This document shows positions 10,621 through 21,342 of a stretch of 64,000 nucleotides of DNA, piece after piece. How positions within the stretch are numbered: position 1 is the stretch's first letter; every line of letters starts with the position of its first letter. The translations under genes were made by a program, and so were the position numbers. The stretch covers positions 2,806,857 through 2,870,856 of the forward strand of contig PCDI01000001.1 in the NCBI GenBank assembly GCA_002778195.1. The letters are read 5' to 3'. The notes beneath the pieces are model-generated. The model was not told the origin of the DNA. It did no database searches and saw only the letters and a list, made by a program, of their open reading frames with translations. Source of the stretch: Raffaelea ambrosiae. Its lineage: Eukaryota; Ascomycota; Sordariomycetes; Ophiostomatales; Ophiostomataceae.

Positions 10621-11282
10621 ACGTCCACCCCCTTTCATCATTGCCTGTTTGTGCAATAACACTCATCGCTGGGAAAAGGCTGTATCCAGCCACATTCGTC
10701 CCTTGTCGTCTTACCTGTCCGTCTCGCACAGAACGGTTGTCGCGACCGACAACCTGACTGAGGGTAAGACGGCACCTTGCCCATCATCACCGAGCCGTCC
10801 TTTCCATCCAAGGAGTTCTTCCTGCAGCAGAGCTTTCCCATCGGACTCATTTGCGTTCTGCTGTCCGACCCCAGGAACATGCCGAAAATCCAATATAACG
10901 AACGGCATCAACCGTGCACTTTTGCAGCGCGAAGACCAATCAGAGGGGGTCTGCGGCAGCAACTCCCTGCCAGACACGGAATACTACCCACGGAGTATAC
11001 AGCCGGCGCAAAGCATTCACTTTAACCTAATGGACGGACCCCCAAGGCCACTTTCAGCGGTCCGGGTTTGCGCAAAGGGCTCAGCGGAACGTGCATGCGG
11101 CCTGAATACATGCGCTCTGAATACGTCATAAACACAACCCCCATACCACGTCAAATAGAACTAGATAGAACTATATAACTGCCCGGAGCATGCAGTGCAC
11201 TTTCAGAGGACGCGTATTCTGTGCATGGTGCTTGACGCTGGCGCGGCCAAAGCTCTCCCAAGCAGAAGAATTCACAGCCAAG
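10621..11282. other. Intergenic, no gene seen
   Basis: This is the 3' flank of the SOD-like gene and the promoter of the FAD oxidase. A TATA-like AACTATATAAC lies at 11169-11179, about 110 bp before the oxidase ATG. Nothing else is recognised. Confidence 0.5.
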
Positions 11283-13312
11283 ATGCAACTTTTCACTTTC
11301 ACGATTTCGTCCATCTTCGTGGCCGGTGTTCTGGCAGCACCGCACTGGCGGCGTGGCAACAGCACCGTCTGCAAATGCACCCCTGATGACCCGTGCTGGC
11401 CGGCCGCGTCTCGCTGGAAGGCTGTGAGCCAGGCCGCGCAGGGCCGTCTCGCCTCTGTCACCCCGGCTGCAGCCGCATGCTACCCTGCCTTTGGCAACGT
11501 CTCTACGGCCAACACGGCCCAGTGCGATGCCATCCAAGCGAACTGGACCAGCGCCAATTGGATGTGAGCGAACTGGCACCCAGACATCTAAGATATATAC
11601 AGGTTTTATGATAGGTTGACGGTGGCTGCCCAGAACTTGTGTTCAGAATCTCTCTGTTCAGAATGCTGACAACTCCCAGAGTCGACCAGCCCGTCCAGGG
11701 CTTCACCACCTTCTGGAGCAACAACTCGTGCAACGTCGACGCCAAGTGCGGGCACACCTGTGGCCTGGGCCTCTCGCCCCAGATGGTCGTCACGGCCAAC
11801 AACCAGTTCGACGTGCAAGTGAGCGTCAACTTTGCCCGCATCCAGAACGTGCGGCTCGTCATCCGCAACACCGGCCACGACTACCTCGGCCGGTCGTCTG
11901 GCTACGGCTCGCTGGCCCTCAACACGCACCGCCTCAGCACCATCGAGTTTACCAAGGCGTACACTGGGCCGGGCAACTACTCCGGTGGTGCTGTCAAGGC
12001 CGGCGCAGGCGTCATGTTCGGCCAGCTCTATCCAGCAGCCAAGGCAGAAGGCGTCGACGTCGTGGGAGGCGACAGTCTGGTAGGCAGCAAATGAAACGGG
12101 TGAAACAAGCGAAACAGCCCGCAGGTCGGCGACCACATCTTCAAAGGCTAACACCGCAGACCGTTGGCATTGCCGGCGGATATCTCCAGGGCGGTGGGCA
12201 CAGTCCTCTCAGCGGACTGTATGGCATGGGTATGTGAAGCCTTACCCCCCCCTCTACCTGCCCCGAGGTGTTCTTCTTGCGGCTGTTGGGCGGGGTCTGC
12301 CATCACGAACGAGTTATGCTGACGTCTCCCAGGAGCGGACAACGTCCTTTCCTACGACGCCGTCCTGGCTTCTGGTGCCAAGGTGCAGATCAACGCGGGC
12401 TCCTATCCAGACCTCTTCTGGGCCCTCAAGGGCGGCGGCCCGTCCAACTATGCCGCCATCACAGCCGTGACCGTCAAGACCCATCCTGCTGTTCCCTGCA
12501 CGGGGGCCACGCTCAACATCACGTACAACCAGCCAAACTTCTGGAAAGCGTTTGCCGCATTCCACGACTCTGCAAACGCTTTTGTCGATGCCGGCCTCTA
12601 CGTGGCGTACACGGTCTCGCAAGCATCCGGCCTCCGTGTGCAGCCGTTTGTCGCGCCCAACACGACGGTGGACGACTTCAACCGCACCCTGGCTCCGTTC
12701 TTGGCCCAACTGGCGTCCCTGCGTCTCACCTACACCATGGACCAGCCAACGTCGTACCCGACATTCTACGACCTGTACCGTGCCCTCTTTCCCCTGACCG
12801 ACGACGCCGGCGGGACGAATGCCCTGCTCGGCGGCCGTCTCCTCAGCAAGGACGACGTGTCCAAGAATGGCGCTACCATCAACAGTGCGATCCAGGGCCT
12901 CGTCGAGGCGGGCCATCCGTTCACAGGACACATGGTCAACCCCGGCCATGCTGTGCCCGACCCCGACGCTTCCGTCAGCGCCGTGCACCCCGTATGGCGC
13001 AAGGCTGCCGACTGTGGCATGTGGAGCTACGAGCCACCCGAGTGTCTCAGCGAGGAAGGCCGCCAGCAGGCCCTGCAGAACGTCACCCGGATGGGCGAGC
13101 CCCTGAGAAAGGCTTCGCCGTCGAGTGCCGCGTATGTCAACGAGTGCGACATCAACGAGCCCGACTGGCAGGAGACGTTCTGGGGCGCCAACTACAAGAA
13201 GCTGTACGACATCAAAACAAAGTACGACCCGGATGGCGTGTTCTGGACGCAGTCAACACCAGGCTCCGAGTTGTGGAGGCTGCAAGACGAGACGCGGCTG
13301 TGCAAGGCATGA
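11283..13312 (+). CDS. Secreted FAD-linked oxidoreductase, berberine-bridge-enzyme-like
   Basis: Exons 11283-11563, 11680-12079, 12160-12229 and 12333-13312; product 576 aa. All introns are GT-AG and all phases agree. A signal peptide (MQLFTFTISSIFVAGVLAA) is followed by the FAD_binding_4 (PCMH-type) domain and a C-terminal BBE domain (NECDINEPDWQETFWG). His160 in RNTGHDYLGR is the expected 8-alpha-histidyl flavin attachment site. In the second flavin-contact motif (GGYLQGGGHSPLSGLYG) there is no Cys, so the enzyme should be mono-covalent rather than bicovalent. Family members oxidise alcohols, sugars or alkaloid-like substrates with oxygen, giving peroxide; the substrate here cannot be read from sequence. 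N-glycosylation sequons (NST, NVS, NWT, NNS) fit secretion. Neighbours show no biosynthetic cluster. Confidence 0.9.
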
Positions 13313-13672
13313 GGTGTCTGGCGGAAAACGTATCTGGAGTTGTCTCGTAGTCTTTTACAATTAGTTGGCAATGGCGGACAGGCCGTTTTCTGTTTCCTTT
13401 CGTTTCGTGCCACGCGTTATACGTTCGTTTCATTCACCAAGAACATGTCTCGATAAACACATGTCGATTCTCGCCTTGAATTTCACAAGACTTTTTTTTC
13501 ACCCGCCACGCGTAAATTCGGCAGTAAACAAATCTCCGTCTGAACTCGTACCGCTGTCTCGTCTCTTCGTGCAAGCAACCTGCATGCTGCCAGACTGCCG
13601 GACAACACAGACAGAACAACCGTCGACAGCCAACCACCGCCAACAACTACAACACATGCTGGCCAACTCACC
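13313..13672. other. Intergenic, no gene seen
   Basis: A 360-bp spacer between two plus-strand genes; it must hold the 3' end of the oxidase transcript and the promoter of the next gene. No motif stands out. Confidence 0.5.
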
Positions 13673-14969
13673 ATGAACCTCGATCTGGCCGAAATGGACC
13701 TGAGGGACCAATGGGAGCACGAACTCCAAAAACTATGTGAGATACACGATGAGACCATGCAGCCCCTCTGCGAGGCACTGCGAGAGAAGCTCCTGGAATT
13801 TCACAACCAGAAGAACACGATGCGGACCGCTAAAGCAACGCAAGTAGGAGGAGACGTGGTCGACAAGCTTTTTGCACACGGCCTAGACGGGATGCTTCCT
13901 TTGGGCCTCCGCCAGCTGGTCTCGCTGACCTTCGTGGGGACAACACCAGTGCCTGAACCGATCGCGACGAGCCACGCGTTTATGGAAACAACCCAAGCGT
14001 CTAGGAAACCAGATACAACAAGCAGCAGCATCCCAGAAAGCGCACCGCTCGAAGGTCGTGCCCACAAGAGAAAAAGAGCCGGTACCCCAACGGCGACACG
14101 GCCAACCCAGAAGAAGAACGCTGTGCCACCGCCGACTACAGTCAGAGAGAACATCTCTCCAGCAAACCCTGCTCCAGCCGTGCGGCCGTCTTCTGCCACG
14201 CCCCGGGCAGAGCACAAGGTCCAGATAACCTTGGCATCCTATTTCGAAGATGATGCACCGAGCATTCGCAAGGTGCCGGGACTGGTCGCGAAAATAAAGA
14301 ACCCGGCGAACGTGTTGGTATGTCTGGTCACGTTGATGGTCCAGTCCTCTCGGACGTGGCTGACACCGGCCAACAGAGACCAAATGTAGCGCCCCCAAAG
14401 GAGACAAACTATCTCAGGACGACACGGCGCCCCATCAGTTCGTGGGAGATGGAAGGACAAGAGTATGTCTTCCAGCACGAGAAATTCGGGCCGGGCTGGT
14501 TTGTTCTGCGCTGCGACCGTGGCCAGTTTGACGAGCCACTGGTCTTCAAACACCACCCCCTGGCGAACATGCGGGCCTGGAAGCACTTTGAAGACGACGC
14601 GTGCGTGTATCACAGCAAGCGCGCTTTCGACAGCGAGGAGAAGATGATTGAGCTTTACGCTCGACGAGGTGGGCTCCTGCCACGGCAGCTCCTGGAACGC
14701 AGCCAGACCCCAAGCATGCTAACGGCATTGGCTCTGCAGTTGTCGACGAGGAAGGCGCCGATGTGGACGACGAATGGGCCCACGACTCCAACGAGAAGCT
14801 CAAAGAGGACCTGGCCAAGCTGGCCAAGAAGAAGATCAAGAACGCGCCGAAAGCGTCACGGCCGTCTTCGCCATCGTCACCCCCCGCATCCCCCAGCACG
14901 TCTACGGCGACATCGTCGTCAGACGACGACGATGTCGACGGCGAGCTTGACGAGGATGACATGCTTTGA
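13673..14969 (+). CDS. Unknown protein with GWFVLRC-type motif and acidic Ser-rich tail
   Basis: Exons 13673-14317, 14377-14668 and 14740-14969; product 388 aa. Introns of 59 and 71 nt have GTATGT/CAACAG and GTGGGC...GCTAACGG...GCAG borders. The N-terminus (residues about 1-50) is a charged, probably helical segment. Residues about 100-200 are Pro/Ser/Thr-rich with basic clusters (HKRKR) that could be a nuclear signal. Around residues 240-310 lies a compact block (YVFQHEKFGPGWFVLRCD, then FKHHPLANMRAWKHFE, then CVYHSKR) whose spaced Cys and His recall a zinc-finger-like module seen in uncharacterised Sordariomycete proteins; this is recalled resemblance only. The C-terminus is a Lys-rich coiled stretch followed by Ser/Pro and poly-Asp. 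A nuclear or chromatin role is an inference. Convergent with DCP1. Confidence 0.7.
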
Positions 14970-15533
14970 AACGAGCACTGTTGATTGGTTTCCTGCGTGC
15001 TGTGTCTATTGATTTTTTTTTTTTTTGATTTTTTTTTTGGCGAGAGACCAGAGACGAGGCACAATGTTGTTGATCCGCTGTGTGTGTTTTGCTTTGCCTG
15101 TTTGATTGCCTCTGAAAGTCTCCGAAAGTCTCGCAAAATTGGCTGTCGCTTGTACGGCCAACCGAGGCGTGTTTCTCGAACAATGTTGTCAACCACAGCG
15201 AGGCCCGGCCTTTTGTATATGCGCATGCAGGCGTCACGGGAAAGAGTTGCCAGGGGCCGACAGTAAACAGCAACACCATGGGTATCTAATTCACGCCCGT
15301 CTGTGCAGGCGGATGCTACCAGTGATTCGCACACACTCTCTCCCTGTCCCCCTCTCTCGCCAAAGAGACCCAAAAGACAACGCTATGAGTACAAATGTGA
15401 CGCCGTAGACCCCCCCCTCCGCCTCCCAAACAGAAAGCAGCACAAAAAACACCCAAGAGACGAGAAGAAAGTGTCGCTGGTTTTGGTCTGCGGAGAGTCT
15501 CCTCCATCGACTCAAAGTCTCTCCCGCCAGCTC
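14970..15533. other. Convergent 3' intergenic region
   Basis: Spacer between the unknown gene (plus) and DCP1 (minus). It contains T-runs at 15013-15039. No gene seen. Confidence 0.5.
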
Positions 15534-16505
15534 TCATGCGGCAGTGTTCTGCCCGCCGCCGCCGCCGCCGCCGTGGCCCAGCGCCGTGGCGACCAGCTCC
15601 CGGATGCTGGGCCGCCCCCCCAGCACGCGCGTCGCCAGGCCGTCGGGGTCCTCGCCGGCCGCCGTCCTCTCGAGCTTGTACGCCTGCGTGCCGGCCTCCA
15701 AGACCGGGCCCGTCTGCGCCAGGTCGGCCGTGCCCAGAAGCGACTCCAGCGACGACCGTATGCTCTGCCACCGCTCCAGCACCGTCTGCGGGTCAAACTG
15801 GCTCAGGTCGCTGCTAGCTATGCTCCCGCCATGGATCCAGAACCCGAGCACGGGCGAGGGCTCCTCCCCCTTCCGCCCCCCCCCCTCCACCTCCTCCTCC
15901 TCCTCCCCCTCCTCCTCCTCGCCGTCTGCCCCGGAGGTGTTTTGTTTCTGTTGCTGCCGCTGCTGCTCCTGCTCGTCTTTATCGATGCGCAGCGTGATCA
16001 GATTCGCCGTCACCTCGGCCACGTCGACCTTGGCCAGGTCCACCATCACGTTGTGGAGGCCCTTGCGGTTGAGCACAAAGACACACGCCCGCGGCAGGGT
16101 GTAGCTGCCGAGCACCAGCGGGTCCTGCTCGCACAGAAAGAGCGTGCCCTCGACGTAGGGGTCCGGCTTCTCCCAGCCGCCCGTGTCGTAGTTGAGCACG
16201 TACACCACCGTACTGGCCGCGATCGACAGGATGGTGCGGATGCTGGGCTCGTACCGTCGCAGCACGTGCAGGTTCATGTCCGGGATCGACGCGAGGCCGC
16301 GGTTGTGGGCGCCCTGCGGCGCACCCGCGCTGGCCGCCAGCCTAGCCGCATCTGCGTACTGGCCATCGCTGATCCCGTTTTTGTTGTTGTTGTTGTTGTT
16401 AAAGTCTGACTCGATGTCGGAAGCGCCCACGGCTGCCGAGGGCGCCTGCAAGTTCCCTTGCTGGCTGCGCTTGTTACGCCCCCTACGCGGTGTCTGTTTG
16501 CTCAT
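15534..16505 (-). CDS. DCP1: mRNA decapping enzyme subunit 1 (Dcp1, EVH1 domain)
   Basis: An intronless 323-aa protein. Dcp1 is the activator of the Dcp2 catalytic subunit in 5' cap removal and acts in cytoplasmic P-bodies. A basic, Asn-rich N-terminal tail (residues 1-75, with an NNNNNNK run) precedes the EVH1-like domain (about 76-175), which has the family signature NLHVLRRYEPSIRTILSIA, the VVYVLNYDTGGWEKPDVEGTLFLC-like core (interrupted here by PY) and NRKGLHNVMVDLA. An acidic insert with EEEEGEEEEE and QQRQQQ runs follows at about 190-225, within the fold, then a conserved GFWIH segment. The C-terminus has a short Gly tract. The start codon is the first in-frame ATG. Divergent from the inositol phosphatase gene. 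Confidence 0.9.
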   Translation of the reverse strand: MSKQTPRRGRNKRSQQGNLQAPSAAVGASDIESDFNNNNNNKNGISDGQYADAARLAASAGAPQGAHNRGLASIPDMNLHVLRRYEPSIRTILSIAASTVVYVLNYDTGGWEKPDPYVEGTLFLCEQDPLVLGSYTLPRACVFVLNRKGLHNVMVDLAKVDVAEVTANLITLRIDKDEQEQQRQQQKQNTSGADGEEEEGEEEEEVEGGGRKGEEPSPVLGFWIHGGSIASSDLSQFDPQTVLERWQSIRSSLESLLGTADLAQTGPVLEAGTQAYKLERTAAGEDPDGLATRVLGGRPSIRELVATALGHGGGGGGGQNTAA

Positions 16506-17513
16506 TGGGAACAGCTGGGCTGGGCAAAAAAAAGGAGAGGCTCCCCTTCGAGGCTTTCCGCTTCGAGGCTTTCCGCTGGTTGTCTCGTTCTTTCGGGGCT
16601 GCGCCAGTCTCCCGTCGGTGGTCGATTCTGTGTATCTGTGTATATGGATATATATCGATGCCGTGCCGTAAACAATGCTTGTAAGGGTGGTACAATGTCC
16701 CCAAATCTGATGCGCTGTCGTTTGCTTGGAGGTCTAGGAAGGGCTCGTCGATGTCGGTCGGATGTCGCTGCTGACCTTGGTTGGGCGGCTGGCCATTGGG
16801 GCAGATTTTGGTCGCAAATGGTTCATCTGGCGGGGGCGCATAACTAACTAACTAACTAAATAGCTGACTCCGATAACGCGCTATCGCCTCGCAGCAGTGT
16901 GCCCACTGTGTGCGCTGCTCCAAGCCCCGGCAAGTGCACGCCAGGAATACAGTGCGATCTGGCGTCTGACGCACCCCACAGGTGACATCTTGAGCTTCCT
17001 CCCTCGTCTCCAGCCCTTCCCCGGCCAACAGACAGGGACAGCTCGGCAACATACCCTGCAGCACTCTTGTTTGGCCTAGTTCTGTGCGTTCTTTTCGGGG
17101 TTTCTTCTTGTATCGTATTATTTCTTTTTGTGCACTTTCTATAGACCCAGGCGCTCGCCGTTCCCCTCCTTTCCGAGCCGACCCGTCTCGATCTGCGCAA
17201 GCCGCAGGCAAAAGAGAACAAAGCCTGCTCCCGCATGACCTCGACCATGTTTCACGACCGTATAGCCTTCCCATAGCTGCCAGAGCGACCACAGAGAGCG
17301 ATCCAATCGAACAGAGGAGACAGCCGGAACTCTCTTTTGCTGGAGAAAGCGCGGTGTGCTGCGTGCAGCTGCGTCTTCTGCTGTCCAGATCCTCCGAGCT
17401 TCCCACAACGACACAATCAAGCTATCCCCACAAAGAACACACACACACACACGCACACACGCACACACACAGAGACACAGACACGCACACACGTATACAC
17501 ACACACGCACACC
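16506..17513. promoter_or_regulatory. Divergent promoter region, DCP1 / inositol 5-phosphatase
   Basis: A 1.0-kb spacer shared by two divergent genes. It contains a short (CTAA)4-like run at about 16843-16859 and a long AC-rich leader (17436-17512) directly upstream of the phosphatase ATG. No coding feature seen. Confidence 0.5.
17436..17512. repeat. (AC)-rich microsatellite in the 5' leader
   Basis: Interrupted ACACAC/GCACAC tract ending one base before the ATG at 17514, so it probably lies in the 5' untranslated region of the phosphatase mRNA. Confidence 0.85.
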
Positions 17514-20500
17514 ATGGCCACCCCCAGGGAGTCGACCACCGAGCCTCCGGCGCCATCATCCCAGATTAGCGAACCCGTCGACGTGGGCCTGGTGCCCTAC
17601 TCCCTGCACAGCGCTGTCTACGCCCGGAGGTCCGAGTACGTGCGCCCGCACCGCGTGCGCGTCAAAATTGGCACATGGAACGTCGCTGGCTGTCCCGGCA
17701 CTGACCACGACCTGGCATCCTGGTTTGTTGGCGGCAGGGGCGTCGACCGGCGGCTGTCGACAGTCGATGCCGCACGAAACCGGGCCGTAGAGCGAGAGAC
17801 AACCAACGACAGCCTGGTCGAGGAGGAGGAGGACTCGAATGCCATCCGGCTCGTGGGCGGCGACAAGATCGGCATCTACGCCCTGGGCTTGCAGGAGGTC
17901 GTCGACCTCAATGTCGTGAGCAGGGTCTACTCTGATGCTGCTGCACCGGTCTTTGACAAGTGGAAGACGGCCCTGGAAACTGCGCTGCCCGACGGCTACC
18001 GGCTGATCGCCTCGGAGCAGATGTCGGGCCTGCTCCTGCTGGTCTACGCCTCTCCCGAGATCGTCCCGACGCTGAACCACGTCAGCACATCCGTCGTTGG
18101 GACTGGCCTGCTGGGTCTGATGGGGAACAAGGGTGCTGTGTCGGCCAGGATCGTGCTCGGTGAAAGCACCCGGATGACCTTTGTCAACAGCCATCTCGCC
18201 AGCGGCAACGATGCGTCCTATCTGGACCGCCGTTGCTGGGACATCTCACAGATCGAAAGCCGCACCCAGTTCGAGCCATTCAACCACCCGGGCGTGGCCG
18301 AGACCACCGAGCCGGAGAAGATCGGCGACGAGGACTTTGTCTTTTGGTTTGGCGACCTGAACTTCCGACTGGACCTGCCGGGCGACGACATCCGCCGACT
18401 CTTGACTCTGCACACCCGCGGCGAATACGGCACTGCCTCTCAGGGGCCCCTGGACGATCGCGACCCACTAGACGGCGAGGATGCCGTTGTTCTGCGGAAC
18501 GCAGACCCCAGCGACAAGTCTAGCTACAACGGATCCTCTGCCGATGCTGGATCTGTTGTGTCGTCAGGGTCGTCTGCAACTGACGGAGACGTTCATGAGT
18601 TCGAAGAATCCATGAGAAAATTGCCTCCTTTACCCGACCCCGACGACTTCCTCCCCGACCCAGCAGATGACCCGGCATCGTTGCAGGCCACGTTGGACTC
18701 GCTGCTGCCCCACGACCAGTTACGACGTGTGATCACGGAGCGCAAGGCCTTCCATGACGGATGGAAGGAAGGCCACATCACCTTTATGCCCTCGTACAAG
18801 TACGACGTGGGAACAGTGGGGCTGTTTGATTCCAGCGAAAAGCGCCGTGCTCCCAGCTGGTGCGATCGCATATTGTACCGAACACGGAAGAGCAAGGAGG
18901 ACTATGATTTGAAAGTCCAGGAAGAAGATGAGGCCAAGCGGAAGGACGAAGAGATGAAGGCCCGGGGCCTTGAAGACGCAGCCGAGGATGAGGATGTTCT
19001 GTTCGAATACCAGCCGGACCAAGACGGCGATCCGTCACAGCAGAGTCTTCCGTCTCCCTCGACTCTGGAGTACGACGAATACGACGAGGGCGAAGACAAC
19101 GTCGACGAGCCAGAGGACGTCACAACACCAGACGGATTCGTTGACCGCATCCAGCTCGATATCTATACGAGTCACCAGCGCATACAGTCGTCCGATCACA
19201 AGCCAGTGGTGTCCGTGTTCACCATTGACTACGATGCCGTCGTGCCGGAGCTGAAGGCCAAGGTGCATGCAGAGGTGGCTAAGGAGCTCGACCGTGCCGA
19301 AAACGAAGGCAGGCCTGGCGTCACGATTGTCGTCGATAGTCGCTTTTCGGCACCGGCCTCCAAAAATCCGACATCCGGTGACGCCGTTGATTTCGGATCC
19401 ATCGAGTTTCTGCAGAAAACAACAGCATCGCTGACAATTGCCAACACCGGCAGCGTTCCTGCTGTGTTCTCGTTTGTTCAGAAGCCAACAACGGAGGATC
19501 TGAACGCCAGTGGTTCTTCCTCTATTCCGTATCAGTGGCTCACATACACCTTTGTCTGCCCAGAAAGGAACCCCGACGGCGCGGACAGTGCTCTTCTGGG
19601 GAACGAAGTGACTCTCGAGCCTGGCGAGACAGTGAATGCGGTGTTGGATGTCCTCGTGGACGACCTTCCGTTTGCCCGCATGCTCAACGACGGCGACACT
19701 GTTCTCGAGGATGTGCTGGTCCTTCGTGTTGTCGACGGCCGAGACCACTTCATTCCCGTCCACGGTCTCTGGGCCCCGACATGCATTGGCCGGTCTTTGG
19801 AAGAGCTGATCCGAGTACCCGATGGTGGAATACGCTCTTTCTTGACGTCTCGGCTTCAAAAACCAAAAGGCCAGAAACAGACGAGTGCTGCCTCGGGCTC
19901 TATTCCGTATGAACTGGACGTGCAATCGACGCCTCCGAGAGAGCTCATCAAGCTTATGGAATTGATCGAGAACCTGGCTGAGCGTGTTAGTGCGGACGAC
20001 CAAATGCTTGACCAGCGCCATATTCCAAGCGACAAGCTCGGATGGCCATTCGAAGACCCTCTTCATGAGGCCGACAGCAGTCTTGTCGTCGCTGTCATCG
20101 ACGCTCTCGATAACGACCTCCCATTACAAGATGCCTTTGAGTCGGAAGTCTCATCCTTGCAACGTTTAGAAGTTGCCAGCACTGTCCTCCTGCTGTATCT
20201 GAAAGGGTTGACCGATGGAATCATCACCATTCCCCTCTGGGCACAGATCGACCAAGAGCCGCTTTTTGCCTTTTCGAAGAATAGCAGCACCAGCGCAAAC
20301 GGAAGCTTTGATGACGACAAGAACACCATTCTTGAAATCCTCCTGTCTGCACTGCACCACTACGTCTCGTTTGTTTTCCTCACGGACAAACTATCCCGTG
20401 TCATCGACACGCTATCAGCACTTAGCCCTGCCGATGCAGCTGCTTTACAGACGCCCCCCCGAAAACCCCGTGGCGGACTTGGTGCTGCATTTGGTGGGAT

Positions 20501-20735
20501 TGGCAGGCGTTCGTTTGGCAGCTTCAGAAAGACCAGTGGCACCACATCTGGGCCCAACAACGCATCAGACATAGCAGCAGAGAGGCGACAGGCACGAGAG
20601 AGAAGATACGCCGAGATGTTTGGCAAAATACTCTGCCGTGCACCAGCTCCCGCCAAAGAAAAGGAGAAGAAGGTTCTTGAAGATAGACAACGTGCGGTTG
20701 TTGAGGTCTTCTTTCGAAGCCAAGACGTGAAGTAG
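17514..20735 (+). CDS. Inositol polyphosphate 5-phosphatase, OCRL/INPP5B type
   Basis: A single uninterrupted frame of 1073 aa. It should remove the 5-phosphate from PI(4,5)P2 and related inositides at endosomal/Golgi membranes. The IPPc catalytic domain spans about residues 50-570: GTWNVAG at 53, FGDLNFRLD at about 279, PSWCDRIL near 449 and SDHKPV at 560 are the conserved metal- and phosphate-binding motifs. The domain is interrupted by acidic Ser-rich inserts (about 325-385 and 470-530). An ASH (MSP-like) domain follows at about 620-790 (DFGSIEFLQKTTASLTIANTGS), then a RhoGAP-like domain at about 825-1000. No GxFRxSG arginine-finger motif is visible, so the last domain is probably catalytically dead, as in human OCRL. 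The upstream frame continues past the ATG without another start in good context. Confidence 0.9.
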   Translation: MATPRESTTEPPAPSSQISEPVDVGLVPYSLHSAVYARRSEYVRPHRVRVKIGTWNVAGCPGTDHDLASWFVGGRGVDRRLSTVDAARNRAVERETTNDSLVEEEEDSNAIRLVGGDKIGIYALGLQEVVDLNVVSRVYSDAAAPVFDKWKTALETALPDGYRLIASEQMSGLLLLVYASPEIVPTLNHVSTSVVGTGLLGLMGNKGAVSARIVLGESTRMTFVNSHLASGNDASYLDRRCWDISQIESRTQFEPFNHPGVAETTEPEKIGDEDFVFWFGDLNFRLDLPGDDIRRLLTLHTRGEYGTASQGPLDDRDPLDGEDAVVLRNADPSDKSSYNGSSADAGSVVSSGSSATDGDVHEFEESMRKLPPLPDPDDFLPDPADDPASLQATLDSLLPHDQLRRVITERKAFHDGWKEGHITFMPSYKYDVGTVGLFDSSEKRRAPSWCDRILYRTRKSKEDYDLKVQEEDEAKRKDEEMKARGLEDAAEDEDVLFEYQPDQDGDPSQQSLPSPSTLEYDEYDEGEDNVDEPEDVTTPDGFVDRIQLDIYTSHQRIQSSDHKPVVSVFTIDYDAVVPELKAKVHAEVAKELDRAENEGRPGVTIVVDSRFSAPASKNPTSGDAVDFGSIEFLQKTTASLTIANTGSVPAVFSFVQKPTTEDLNASGSSSIPYQWLTYTFVCPERNPDGADSALLGNEVTLEPGETVNAVLDVLVDDLPFARMLNDGDTVLEDVLVLRVVDGRDHFIPVHGLWAPTCIGRSLEELIRVPDGGIRSFLTSRLQKPKGQKQTSAASGSIPYELDVQSTPPRELIKLMELIENLAERVSADDQMLDQRHIPSDKLGWPFEDPLHEADSSLVVAVIDALDNDLPLQDAFESEVSSLQRLEVASTVLLLYLKGLTDGIITIPLWAQIDQEPLFAFSKNSSTSANGSFDDDKNTILEILLSALHHYVSFVFLTDKLSRVIDTLSALSPADAAALQTPPRKPRGGLGAAFGGIGRRSFGSFRKTSGTTSGPNNASDIAAERRQARERRYAEMFGKILCRAPAPAKEKEKKVLEDRQRAVVEVFFRSQDVK

Positions 20736-21342
20736 AAATCAAGAATAGCCAAAGGGCATCTGGCACAAGGACATCTGGACACGGGGAAATTCATCTGAAC
20801 GGACTTGGTTATGGGCATGAGATCCTCGACGGGAAATCGACAGGGACAAGGCGGCGGCACATGCCAACAGAGGCATACGAGTACAAAAGATTAGCAAATA
20901 CCCAGAGCAGCGTGCAAACAACATAGACAAATAGAGATCGGTTCAAATCACTGAGTCAGGCCAAGGAAGCCGCGTGCGTAACCTTGTGTTCCTTTAGGAA
21001 GGAGCGAGTCAGTCGCTCTCTGGTGGGTCTCGCTGCCCAAGATCAACCTCACTTCGCCGTTTGCCATGGCGCTTTTCGAACGAAATCTCAATCGGGAGAC
21101 ATCCGCGGCTGATGCGATGTTGTTAGGCTTACTCTGCAGATTTAGGACTTGGTTTTCCGAGGATAGCATCACGACCTCGTGGTCACTCAGCCGTTTGCAA
21201 TCTCTTGCCACACCCAGATGAAGCCACGGGAAGCAAACGGCAGCATACATTATTCTTCGCAACCCCCGTGGATCTTTCCCGGTCAAAGCACCCTCTCTTT
21301 CTTCGAAATACTTTACGGTACTCTCTCAGTCAACAGTCAGCC
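20736..21342. other. Intergenic, no gene seen
   Basis: Spacer between two plus-strand genes. A frame continues upstream of the next gene's ATG but without an ATG start. No motif recognised. Confidence 0.5.

Noticed and set aside
9518..11131. 537-codon plus-strand frame overlapping the SOD-like gene
   Set aside because: It is out of frame with the spliced SOD-like protein, includes the A-rich intron as poly-Lys and has no recognisable domain.
12268..13350. 360-codon frame overlapping the FAD oxidase
   Set aside because: It is a shifted-frame shadow of the BBE-like oxidase last exon, with Arg/Pro-rich nonsense composition.
11283..14969. Secondary-metabolite gene cluster around the FAD oxidase
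   Set aside because: No synthase, P450, transporter or pathway regulator lies nearby; neighbours are housekeeping or unknown.
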